NCBI GenBank assembly: GCA_038093975.1 | Contig: JBBPTG010000390.1 | Span: 1 to 17,136 of the forward strand | DNA: 17,136 bases | Source: Chalciporus piperatus | Lineage: Eukaryota; Basidiomycota; Agaricomycetes; Boletales; Boletaceae | Direction: 5' to 3' | Part shown: positions 1-8,543 of the stretch, piece by piece | Position numbering within the stretch: the first letter of the stretch is position 1 | Layout of the letters: each line of letters begins with the position of its first letter | Made by a program: the position numbers and the translations under genes | The notes under the pieces: model-generated | What the model saw: the letters and a program-made list of their open reading frames with translations, nothing else | The model's database searches: none | Told to the model about the DNA's origin: nothing

Positions 1-23
1 AAATCTTCATCAGCCCGCCAACA

Positions 24-1912
24 ATGCGAGTCCCACCTCGTTCATTCTCACCGTCTCCATCATATAGTCTATCACCATCGTCTTCGAATTCCCTCATGGA
101 AACCCCTGCTCCACCCTCTACACAGCCACGTAATCCCGCCGAGCTCGAATCACCATCAGTCCCATCAAAATTTCCAACCCCGGTCAATCCAATGACATCG
201 TTTATGGACCCGTTTGCAATGGTAAGCACATATGTCTGATAGTATAGTTTTAGATAGATCTCGGGTACCTAGGGAGGTTACCCAACTCCTGTGCATTTCG
301 ACTATATGCGCGAATTTCATGCTATGCGGGACAAGGTGAGGCAGCTGGAGGTTGAAAATGCCAAGCTGACATCCGAACGTGACACTCTTCGGTGCGTAAT
401 TTTTCTTTTGATCCAAGCTAGTAAATATAGTATATTGTTTCTAGTGATGTTCTCAACCACCGAGTACCTGTCGTCGACCCAAACCTTGCCTCTCGTCCAA
501 CCCATGAACAGAATCCTCGGATCCGTTTTTGGACCTCCGACGACTTTACCAACTGGCTCGACACACCCGAAGCACAGGTCGCTCAGCAGGGCAAGCTTCC
601 ATATCTTGAGGAAGCAGACGGCTCTCCCATCCTCACAGCAAAAAGAATTGAAGATATCCGGAATTCCCTTCGAGCTGGATGGAGATTGCTCGCGACCGAA
701 AAACGAGCACCGCAAGTTTGGGGTGAATTAGATCCAACAGGCCGTGCGATGTTTCATGCGCACGTCGAGAAAGATTACCCGCTTTTCAAGTTAGCGGAAG
801 GTGGTTGGAAGCTTGAACGAATGGCGCGTGATTCATACTCTGCGTGGCGGAAGTATTATATTGACCCTCATGGGAACTTGATCCCCAAGAACGAAAGGAT
901 CAAAAGGAAGCAGATGAAGATAGAGGAGTCCGAGTCCACTCCCTCGCCAGTCCCTCACAAGAAACAGCGAGTCCAGAGTAGTAAGAATTCTCCGCACTCT
1001 TAACTACTCGACTAACAACTCGTTTTGAAGAATCCGAGGGTGTTGATGGACCAGAGGCTATTGCCTCTGGTCCTTCGTCATCTTCTTCGCTCCCTTCCCC
1101 CTTGACTTCAACTACTACCACTCTACCAGTGACTCCGACTTCAGCCCCATTGTCGCCAAGCCCGACGGTCGTCCAATCCAACAAGCCAGGCACTGCCGAG
1201 CCCAAAAATACTCCTGATAGTGATCGTGATTTCCAGATCCCCCCTCATCCTGGCACTCCAACAGATGCTCCTCAACCCGAAGAAGATACTCTCGAGCCCG
1301 ATAACCCACTGTATGTGAACCATACATTTCCAACATTTTTCTTATGCTCAAGTCGAGACAGTGATTTTCTCGCACACGTCGCTGACGAAATGAACATTGA
1401 AATTCCTAGCGTGTCCGACAAGACATCGTCCATTCCGAAGAATACACCAGTTACCATGTTAACCACTCCAAACCCCAGCATGTCAACTGCTCCAAAGCCC
1501 AGCAAGTCCGCCACGGCATCGAAGAAGCCTACGAAAATGCGACCTGGTTCAGGACGCAATGGAAGGTTCATGCTTTTTTTTGTGGGTTAGTACTTACTAA
1601 CTGAGTCGCCAATTTCGTCCGTTTAGGAACTTATGCGCACACCGCTGGTTGATTCCACTCAAAGGTACCGGTCGTGGAACAACAGAAGAATTCAACGACT
1701 ACTACATGTCGCTTAGCAAGGAGCAAATTGCAGTAAGTACATGGCAAAGACTGCTTATCTTCGTGCTCGCTAACTTACACACAGGCTTACGAAAAAGAGG
1801 CTGCAGAATTGGTGAGTCCCTGCGTGCACTATGGCCATCTGACTAACCATCGTCTATCCAGGTTGCGAAAGATGCTTGGAACAAAGACTCATACCAAGGC
1901 ATGGTCTACTAG
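24..1912 (+). CDS. Eight-exon gene, 506-aa protein with coiled coil, function unknown
   Basis: Exons read by eye: 24-221, 273-391, 445-980, 1031-1310, 1362-1565, 1627-1732, 1785-1811 and 1862-1912. All introns are 50-61 bp with GT...AG ends, and phases agree throughout to the TAG at 1910-1912. Residues 1-66 are Ser/Pro-rich. Residues 78-106 form a short leucine-heptad coiled coil (VRQLEVENAKL). About 131-255 is a Trp-rich core (RIRFWTSDDF...VWGELDP...GWKLERMA...WRKYYIDPHGN). A basic stretch (KRKQMK, HKKQRV) near 270-280 could be a nuclear signal. A long Ser/Thr/Pro-rich linker follows, and the end (447-506) has NLCAHRWLIPLKG and a helical YEKEAAEL segment. The frame is also open for the 23 bases before 24, so the start could lie further upstream; CCAACAATG is a reasonable context. 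I recall similar proteins as recurrent uncharacterised basidiomycete families (low certainty). DNA binding is only an inference. The fourth intron is 51 bp and stop-free, so retaining it would keep the frame. Confidence 0.8.
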
Positions 1913-1929
1913 TGCTACCCGGACTTTCA

Positions 1930-2540
1930 CAATGTCTAGCTTTCGTTTTCCTGCCATGGTTCCAACTCTCGTTCATCGTCGCCCCTTTTGTTCGTCGCCG
2001 CCCCTTTTGTTTGCCACTGCTGCTTTCGTCCATCGCCATTCCTCAAATCCTCACTCCCGCTGGTTCCCACTCTCGTTCATGGCCGCCACTTTCTCGCTGT
2101 TTGCTTTCTTCTCGCTCGCTTTCGTCGCCTTCCCATGCAGCATTGTCTATCCCCTCGTTCAACCTGCTTTCAATCGTCGCCGTTCGTCGCCGCTTTTAAT
2201 TACCGCCCGCCATTTGCTTTCTTCCCGCTCGCTTTCGTCGCCTTTCAGTGTCGCCCCTCGTTCCCGCTTTCGATCGCCGCTGTTCGCTTTTTTCAAGTTC
2301 TCGCTCTCGCTTCCTGGCCGTCACTCTGGCTTGTCGTCGCCGCTTTCAATCGCCGCTTTTCGCTTTCAATCGCTCGCTTTCGTCGCCGTCTGTTCGCTTT
2401 TTTCAAGTTCTCGCTCTCGCTTCCTGGCCGTCACTCTGGCTTGTCGTCGCCGCTTTCGATTGCCGCTCTTCGCTTTCGATCGCTCGCTTTCATCGCCGTC
2501 ATTCGCTTTCGATCACTCGCTTTCGTCGCTGTCTGTTGGC
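1930..2540. repeat. Pyrimidine-biased GC-rich minisatellite
   Basis: The + strand is built from variants of CTCGCTTTCGTCGCCG. The clearest part is a tandem pair of 110-bp units at 2281-2390 and 2391-2500, matching at 105 of 110 positions. A partial unit of about 33 bp follows at 2501-2533. Looser copies precede it: 2099-2133 and 2212-2246 share a CTTTCTTC(T/C)CGCTCGCTTTCG block 113 bp apart. Several frames are open for 100-277 codons, but they only read out Ser/Arg/Phe/Leu low complexity with no family signal, so I do not call a gene. It begins about 20 bp after the stop of the 506-aa gene and could be in that gene's 3' UTR. Confidence 0.8.
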
Positions 2541-3004
2541 CACCCTGTTCACGATGGCCTTCTCACAGTTTCACGTGCATGTATGCAGTTCAGTTGTTTC
2601 ATTTTCTATTCATTCCAGGATTGTATTAGTGATACCCACTAATTATCCTACCCCCATGTGATGCCTAGTAAATAATATCATCCAATGTGACAACATATGG
2701 TGTGGTGTGAAACAGAACAACCATTTCAGATCTCGTCATATCTGGTGAGATAATATCAGATTCGAGATACATTCTTTCGAACATAGTGTATGTGACCAGA
2801 CATGACACTATATGAAACGCGGCACTGTGTTTCCTACAGTGTCATGTCTAGTCCTGCCCCGTCATATTGCGATTGTTGGCTGAGTCTCGTTTTGTAGGGA
2901 GTATTGTAACCAGGTATTAAATTTTATTAAACGCGCGCTCGGTACAAATTAGCTCACATGCGATCACACTGGGTCAGACTATCCTAGAACCAGTTTTCAC
3001 TGGG
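2541..3004. other. Intergenic stretch with a 12-bp inverted repeat
   Basis: I see no gene here. It is AT-richer than its flanks. AGACATGACACT at 2798-2809 is perfectly complemented by AGTGTCATGTCT at 2838-2849, with a 28-base spacer. This could be the end of a small element or a transcript-end structure, but nothing else supports either. Confidence 0.5.
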
Positions 3005-3187
3005 AATCAAGGCTGGTTCCGAGCTCGGAAGACAATCTCAGAAGGTAAAAGAATCCGAAACTCCACCGGCATGCACCGTGACAGGAATGCCGGAGATGAA
3101 AGGAAAGAACATTCCCAGAACCTGCTTTTTCAAAGACCAGAGTAAGGTTGCCTCGAGGTTTCCGACATGGGATCTCCGGTACACGAT
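3005..3187. repeat. Repeat A, copy 1
   Basis: It matches 15247-15422 in the same orientation, with scattered substitutions and small indels. Shared blocks include AATCAAGGCTGGTTCCGAG, AAAAGAATCCGAAAC, GAACATTCCCAGAA and CAAAGACCAGAGTAAGG. No coding sequence is convincing on either strand. At the other locus this repeat lies upstream of the 347-aa gene, so it may be a detached piece of that gene's upstream region or of a neighbouring gene. Confidence 0.85.
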
Positions 3188-3540
3188 ACACAATACTGGT
3201 ACAATTTGTCTCTCCTCCACGACCCCGAGGTGGTACTCATTTCATCGCTGCATTTTTACCCCTAGTAGTTCTCGGTTTCCTCAACTAATTCTGATCTCTA
3301 AAATCTAGGTAGCACTTGCGCCCAAATTAGAGCTCAACTTCTCAATGACCCTTTGCTTCAAGCAATTAACATCTTATTAGCTTTGTTGTCATGGGGCACG
3401 GCGGCTGTGCCGTCACCCCGGACAGTGGGGAGCGACGAGCGGGCGTGTTCTGATGACGGAAGGGCGCGATTGTCGTGCTAGGTACCTAGGACAGCGTGAT
3501 CTGCAATATATTAAAGTGTTACATAATTTATCTAAGGGCG
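3188..3540. other. Intergenic, no gene seen
   Basis: No supported reading frame. A small hairpin (GGCAC at 3395-3399, GTGCC at 3407-3411) lies in a GC-rich patch inside otherwise AT-richer DNA. The abrupt composition change near 3390 suggests a junction between sequences of different origin, but I found no paired end. Confidence 0.35.
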
Positions 3541-3541
3541 G

Positions 3542-3859
3542 ACGCGAGCGAGGAACGGCGATGCACCGCGTCCTCGATTCGTGAGCGGCTTTGACGCATG
3601 GCAGGTGAACGGCGCTTCTGTACCCATCCTTGTTCCCTCACAAGGAGGAAGGGTATCGCTTGGTCAAGTCCAGGGATTGTCGACCGCTTTGGCGACGCAA
3701 CACATCGCCGTACCGACTGTGACGGTGGCTGGTGTAGATCAGGAGATCAATGTCACTGGATTCGAGATATTCGATGGTGGATTCCCTGTAATCGAGGAAT
3801 TTTGCTTCAACAACCGACGATCCAAGGTCCAGAACAACAGACAATTCAGGCTTGTTTAG
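3542..3859 (+). pseudogene. Coding-like fragment, family not recognised
   Basis: This frame is open from before 3542 to the TAG at 3857-3859 and reads like a real folded protein: FVSGFDAWQVNG, VPILVPSQGGR, GLSTALATQHIAVPTVTVAG, EINVTGFEIFDGGFPVIEEF and NNRRSKVQNNRQFRLV. It alternates hydrophobic and polar residues as a beta-rich domain would. There is no ATG at its start (the first codon commonly offered is GTG at 3581), no clear splice acceptor upstream, and the frame breaks after FRLV although a further peptide (EMPTARKTRRF) follows in frame. I therefore treat it as a gene remnant or an internal exon of an unresolved gene. The product is unknown and no function is assigned. Confidence 0.4.
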
Positions 3860-3980
3860 CAGGAGATGCCCACGGCGCGAAAAACGCGTCGTTTCAGGTA
3901 ATTGTGCACGGACAACGTGACAGAATTCAGACAAAGCAATGCTTTGCTGCACACGAGGCATTTCCATAAATAATTTGAAG

Positions 3981-4108
3981 GATGCGCAAGACGAACAGCC
4001 TTGAGGACGATGATTCAGATGATTCAGACGCGAGCATCGATCGATCGCCATTGGCAACCATGTGGGCATCTTTCTTTCCCCTAGTAGACAACCAGTCCAT
4101 CGATAAGT
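3981..4108 (+). CDS. Short acidic ORF, possibly a terminal exon
   Basis: ATG at 3981 opens a 42-codon frame ending at TAG: MRKTNSLEDDDSDDSDASID, then SPLATMWASFFPLVDNQ. The Asp/Ser run looks like a casein-kinase-type acidic patch. A second short peptide (MGPLVEDICSEDILSGFMRE) begins at 4128 and ends at TGA near 4199. They could be exons or remnants of one gene together with 3542-3859, but I could not join them with good splice sites. Weak call. Confidence 0.2.
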
Positions 4109-4429
4109 AGGATAACATCAAAACTCGATGGGCCCCCTCGTCGAAGACATCTGCTCAGAAGATATCCTATCCGGGTTCATGCGGGAAGAGGGGAAATGAA
4201 GCAAGCTAAGTTTGCACGATCGTGATTAGATTCAGACCCTCTTTCTCTTCCGGAATCATAAGAAGCTGGAAGCTTGAATTCTGATGGAACATCCCCCTTT
4301 CCTGTGGAGCAGGGGCTGAAGAACACGCGTGAAACTGGGCGGCATGTACTACATTTGCCTCTGATTGATTCATCGGTCTGATCATCCCTCTATCTAGTTT
4401 CATCTTGCAGCAGGACGGTCCGCGAGCGG

Positions 4430-5545
4430 TGGTTGATGTGAGGTTTGCTTCGATGACTCTGGTATGAAGATCTTTGGTTGAGATCTGCGCTCCAAGTTGA
4501 TAAAAACATTAATACAAGCACAGCGACATTCTAGCATCTTCCTGATTCTCCGCCGAGAGAGGAGATAGATAGGCAACCACGAACTTGAGGACTCGTTTGG
4601 CCGATACCATGCCCACAAGCATGAGCTTGGAAAGTCCGACGAAGATCAAGGGTTGGAGTTTGTCGGAATTCGGTGTAGAGAACGTGAAGGAGGAATTCGA
4701 TGATTCAATCGGCCTATGTCACGCGTCGGAACATTTGCACGGAAATGAGAGTGGGAGAAAGAAAGGAAGAGATGAGGAGGAGGGGCTGACCCCGATCCCA
4801 CTGCGATCCAGGAAATCCGTCTCGTGGAACCAACAACATATCAAACACGACCTGAAAGACCCGTGTCTTGGGTACCTCAGGTGCAGCTTGAACCTGGCCC
4901 GAGAACAGTTGAAAGGAGTTGAGCGCCATTCGCTGTACATCATATCAGTAACTGCGGAGCCGACAGAGAACAGCGGTGACGAACCTGTGCGATGAGACAA
5001 CACAACCCAAGACGGACGGGACCTTTCTCGCGTAGGGCGATCCCATTCCGCTTTACAGCTAGCACGATCAGTTCACAGAGGATACCTCCTAGCGTCAAGC
5101 TCCCCTCGAACGCCTCCGGGATGTGCCTCAGTTAGCTCTAACAGTCAGACGACCGGACGACGTACCCCGTTCACGCGCTCAGGCATCTCAATATACAGGA
5201 AGAGATCTAGCCACCAACGTCGATTACACTGATGAGATCGGTCGACGAAAGGAGTTTCAATTTGTGAGGGATATGGTGTCGCAGGAGACGTTGCCTGAGG
5301 GTTTGGTACCAAGGTTTTTAGCTGTTAGAGAGAGAGGCCTCGACTCGCGCTGCGGAGGAATTCGGAGATGATGAATTCTTGGGAGAGACGGGCTTCCTCG
5401 GCGTTGGCACCTGCATCGATGTCGATAGTCCCGCGGAGAGCAGAGGGATTCTTATGCGTTGTAGAGACGTTGAATACGGTAAGCGAGGTGGATGACGACA
5501 GGGGCGTTGAATTTAGTTTTGGTCGTTCGTAGCCATACAATGCTC
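4430..5545 (-). pseudogene. Condensin subunit 3 (CAP-G/Ycg1) relic, copy 1
   Basis: Read on the minus strand from 5545 down, pieces of the HEAT-repeat condensin subunit appear in the expected order. YGYERPKLN lies near 5540-5510. ARLSQEFIISEFLR lies near 5390-5350. An inverted middle piece follows (separate entry). Then DLFLYIEMPERVNG (about 5208-5166), PEAFEGSLTLGGILCELI and ALREKGPVRLGLCCLIAQ (5119-4985). A relic intron at 4984-4933 keeps its GT and AG. Then RMALNSFQLFSGQVQAAPEV and KTRVFQVVFDMLLV (4932-4830). After a shift of frame come ETDFLDRSGIGVS and GLSKLMLVGMVSAKRVLKF, then VVAYLSPLSAENQE (4637-4539), then a stop. This order and wording match the C-terminal half of fungal condensin-3, which holds mitotic chromosomes together in the condensin I complex. 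Frameshifts, stops and the inversion make it non-functional. A working copy is presumably elsewhere, since the subunit is essential. Confidence 0.75.
5206..5335 (+). pseudogene. Inverted internal piece of the condensin-3 relic
   Basis: On the plus strand this reads LATNVDYTDEIGRRKEFQF then VRDMVSQETLPEGLVPRFL, the strongly conserved condensin-3 stretch that should follow EFLR (on the minus strand at about 5350) and precede IEMPERVNG (minus, about 5200). Both neighbours are on the opposite strand, so this segment has flipped in place. The right breakpoint is at or next to the palindrome GAGGCCTC (5334-5341); the left one is near AGATCT at about 5203-5208. The same stretch is collinear with its upstream part in copy 2 (11880-12345), so the flip happened in this copy only. 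Confidence 0.75.
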
Positions 5546-5575
5546 GAGTCTGCGGCACTGTCGACAATTCAATCG

Positions 5576-5613
5576 CTTGCGTTGGCTGTCTCACCTTGCG
5601 TTGGCTGTCTCAC
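5576..5613. repeat. Perfect 19-bp tandem duplication
   Basis: CTTGCGTTGGCTGTCTCAC occurs at 5576-5594 and again immediately at 5595-5613. It lies just outside the end of the homology between the two condensin-3 relics. Confidence 0.9.
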
Positions 5614-6880
5614 GGTGCTGAGTGAACCCACACCGATCGACGCCCTCCTTACTAAGATGACATAAGCTGGTCTTAACATGTCTTTGCATGTCTGGTTTCT
5701 GCACGTCTTGTGATGTAACACACCTGTGATCCTGCCCTCCTTGAGCGGATCGATCCACAGACACTGTCATGCAAGGCCTCGTTTATACCGCTGTCCTCTA
5801 AACATACTGCCTAAACCCCGAGGGTGCGCTGGGTCCCCTCCACCCACACGGCCTGAGTATCGCCCAACAAGAATTGATCGTGAGGAACGGTTTGGGGGAT
5901 CGACAGTCAGGGGGTTGGAGTACCGTCGATTACGAAGGACGCGCGTGGATATCTGAGTCGATCAGCTGTAGTTCTAAGGCAACTCTCCGTTTATGGATGC
6001 ATGCACAGCATGTAAATGCGTAAATGGGGTTCCTTCGGGGAACCCCGGGGTCGCACCGCTTGCCGGATATGGCAAGCGTTTTGCAGACGAAAGTCGCCCG
6101 AGCGAGCGCGGTCGCGTTCGACGACGGGCGACGACGAGGGCCGAACGGACGCGGAGGGGGCTCGGGCACAGAGGGCCCTTGGCGAGAAGGGTGGTCTGGT
6201 CTCGTTAGTGTAGAAAAAATTCATAGAAAAATGGTGTACATTCTGCTAAGTAACTGAGTGTGAACCTACATTATGGAAGCTTGTTCGAGGTGCATGGTCA
6301 CTGCGAGAATGATCGGCGCGCGTCAGCGCGCCCCGCCGGAGATGCTGTCGAGGTCTGGAGGAGTGGTGTGTTGTAAAATCGATCTCGAGCGAAGGCGGGC
6401 CGGAAAACGATTTACAGACGGGCGTGTAATTTTTGTAAATTCGAGCGCTGATTGGCTGACGCGTGTGTAAATTTTGTAAAATTTTCGGGCCAACTCACTT
6501 TACGCACTTATCCCCGCCAAACGGGCACTTATCTCCACTTTACACCTTTGTACCCCAGTTTCCTAGTCTTTTTTTCGATGTAACTACCTATTTACACAGT
6601 GTGGAATGCTTCCCCAGTCGTTCTCCACCCGTCCCGACCCTTTTCCCGTCTTTCTCGACGAGCGCGGTCGTCGCCGTGCGTCGCTCGCGGACTCGACCTC
6701 CTCCTCGAGCGCGCGCCTCCCGCATTTGGAAGGGGTCCGGTGATGTAAGCGACGACGCGACGCGGCGGCACGTGACTCAGCGGAACCCCAAGTCACGTGT
6801 CACGTTCACGTGCTCGATTGCCTTATCCGGGGTGCACAGCTTGTAAAAAGTACGGAAATATTCCTGGATTCATCCGCCAC
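5614..6880. other. Intergenic region with GC hairpins and CACGTG cluster
   Basis: No gene is supported; open frames at 5990-6260 and 7200-7850 are GC-driven. Visible structures: hairpin GGGGTTCC/GGAACCCC with loop TTCGG at 6026-6046; hairpin GCTTGCC/GGCAAGC at 6058-6077; hairpin GGCGCGC/GCGCGCC with loop GTCA at 6315-6332; repeated TGTAAA(A)TTTTGTAAA motifs at 6425-6485; and three CACGTG sites at 6769, 6794 and 6807. Bases 6856-6880 are a remnant of the 347-aa gene copy (see its entry). Confidence 0.5.
6871..6880. repeat. Target-site duplication, left
   Basis: CATCCGCCAC, identical to 8534-8543 immediately beyond the other end of the element. Confidence 0.85.
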
Positions 6881-6932
6881 AGGGAATGCTATTCTCCCAC
6901 CTCGTATCGGACGCAAGGTCACGTGACACCGA
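6881..6932 (+). repeat. Left terminal inverted repeat
   Basis: 52 bp, inverse complement of 8482-8533 with one mismatch. It contains the palindrome GTCACGTGAC at 6919-6928. Confidence 0.9.
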
Positions 6933-8460
6933 ACCAGTTCGTCTCGTGTGTGGAGGAGTGAGCTTGAGAGTCAGGGCTAGGAGTGTTGCTGAAGATATTG
7001 TATTCGGGTATATAGTACTTCAGTAATATGAGGTATAATACTGCTGAGACTACACATGAAAGTATGGGCATCCATCCGCGCGATTCGTGGGTTCAATGGG
7101 TCGTCTGGCGTGATGGGGATATGGTGATGGTGACGGCCTAGGTGAGTCTTTGATGAACCTGCGCGTGTAGTGCTGGTTCTGACGCGTTTCTTCGTCCGCT
7201 CCTAGCGTCTTCGTTTCGACTCGTTGTGAGTCGCTATCGGCGTTGCTCGTTGCGTTGCGTCACGGTCGCGTTCGGCATCATTTTCACCGCTCTGCAACTC
7301 CCCTGTCTCTCGACATCTCGTTTTTCGTCGACCTGGCGAGCTCACGGCCGCACGGCTCCGTTCGTGCGCCTGTGCGATCACACCGCGCATTCGACTCTTC
7401 GTCGTCGTCGCACTCGCTCGTTCGGGTTTGGGGTTCGTTCATTGGGACTATGCAGGTGCGTCGTCTTCGTTCGTCGCGTCGTACTGACCATGGTCTTCGT
7501 CCCTCGACATCGATCGCTCGACTGACCTCAACGCCCTTGATCGACACATGTCAGCGTGTTTCATCGTTCTCCCATTCATCCAGCTTGTCTGTGAGCCTCC
7601 CAGCGTCCTCCTCGACGATCTCCGTGTATCTGCGAGCGCGGGCGGTGCTTCCCGCTCGTTTGCAATTGGTTTTGCCCTCGACCTGTACAACTTCGGGATC
7701 GCTCGACACGATCGTTTTGACTCTCGACAACCCCAACTCCACCACACGCCCGTCGAAAGGCTCTTTCCGCCGTGTTTCTTCGCGGCTGGGTGTGCTTTCA
7801 GCGTCGTTCGACTTGTGCAGCGTGCTTGTCTAGCATGCGCGAACAACTCCGTTTGTCGTCGTCGTCATCCGCGGTTTCCCCTTGAGCGGCACGCTCTGGG
7901 GATTGTTAGGCGAGTCTTCGTTCGCATTTGCGTCAACGGACACATTTGCTGTGGTTGTCGCAGCAGTCTCGTCTGTGGACATCTCCGCTCAACCTGATTC
8001 GAATAATTGCCCATTGTGGGCGTCGGCCGTGGTCGCGATTGCTACGTCGGATGTCATCGACTCTCCCGGCCCCAGCCCTGTCGCCCACCACTTCTTCGAC
8101 CTCCTCGTATGATTCCGTCTCGCTTGGGGTCTTCTCTCGCATTGTAGCTTTCGACACCTACCACGCGCCCTCTACACCCTTGATCTCGCTCGCAATTTCA
8201 TCACCTTCGTCGGATGGCATTGACGACTCGTCTGGTCGTGTTTCATGGCGGCTGGACGCGCTTTCAGCGTCGTTCCGACGCATTTCACTCGTCGATCGGT
8301 TTCGTCAACGAGTATTTTTGATCTGGTGGCTTGGTGGGGTCTCTGGTGAGTATGTGTGGTCGCTGTCTTCGTTCGAACGACTGATGGGCGGTGGCTGGTG
8401 GCTGGTCGGAGGCTCGGACACAGTCGGACACTGATGTACTGATGTCTGGCAATCAACAAA

Positions 8461-8496
8461 GTCACATGACACCGAACCGACTCGGTGTCACGTGAC
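8461..8496. repeat. Subterminal hairpin at right end of the element
   Basis: GTCACATGACACCGA (8461-8475) and TCGGTGTCACGTGAC (8482-8496) are inverse complements with one mismatch, separated by ACCGAC. The outer arm belongs to the terminal repeat. The left end has no equivalent. Confidence 0.85.
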
Positions 8497-8533
8497 CTTG
8501 CGTCCGATACGAGGTGGGAGAATTGCATTCCCT
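8482..8533 (-). repeat. Right terminal inverted repeat
   Basis: Inverse complement of 6881-6932 with one mismatch in 52. The CACGTG core lies at 8489-8494. Confidence 0.9.
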
Positions 8534-8543
8534 CATCCGCCAC
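8534..8543. repeat. Target-site duplication, right
   Basis: CATCCGCCAC, identical to 6871-6880. In the uninterrupted paralogue at about 14590 the corresponding bases read GTCCGCCGC, so this sequence pre-dates the insertion. Confidence 0.85.

Larger units (their letters stand above)
6881..8533. mobile_element. Non-autonomous Mutator-like (MULE) element, 1,653 bp
   Basis: The ends are inverted repeats of 52 bp, 6881-6932 and 8482-8533, beginning AGGGAATGC and differing at only one position (T/A at base 10). They are flanked by a perfect 10-bp direct repeat, CATCCGCCAC, at 6871-6880 and 8534-8543. Long inverted ends with a 9-11 bp target duplication are the usual signature of the Mutator superfamily; hAT elements duplicate 8 bp, which fits less well. 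The interior is rich in TCGTCG/TCGAC words and has open frames up to 196 codons but no recognisable transposase (no DDE-type or zinc-finger words seen), so it would need a transposase supplied in trans. Internal imperfect direct repeats occur, for example CTTTCAGCGTCGTTC near 7795 and 8260. The near-identical ends and intact duplication suggest a fairly recent insertion. Confidence 0.85.

Noticed and set aside
1311..1375. Intron 4 of the 506-aa gene as coding sequence
   Set aside because: Although stop-free, it starts GTATGT and ends ACAG with normal length, and its translation (YVNHTFPTFFLCSSR) does not resemble the low-complexity flanks.
1809..2661. Long plus-strand open frames (up to 277 codons) after the 506-aa gene
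   Set aside because: They read only Ser/Arg/Phe/Leu low complexity from the pyrimidine-rich minisatellite; all three frames look alike.
2997..3191. Minus-strand 64-codon frame over repeat A
   Set aside because: The frame is not kept in the second copy at 15247-15422, so it is not under coding constraint.
4585..4995. Plus-strand 136-codon frame
   Set aside because: It is antisense to the condensin-3 relic, which gives recognisable protein on the minus strand, and has no ATG at its beginning.
5123..5371. A single 82-codon gene on the plus strand
   Set aside because: Only its middle (5206-5335) is protein-like; it is the inverted piece of the condensin-3 relic, and both sides read correctly on the other strand.
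6881..8533. hAT classification of the element
   Set aside because: The clear duplication is 10 bp, not 8, and the ends are long (52 bp); Mutator-like fits better.
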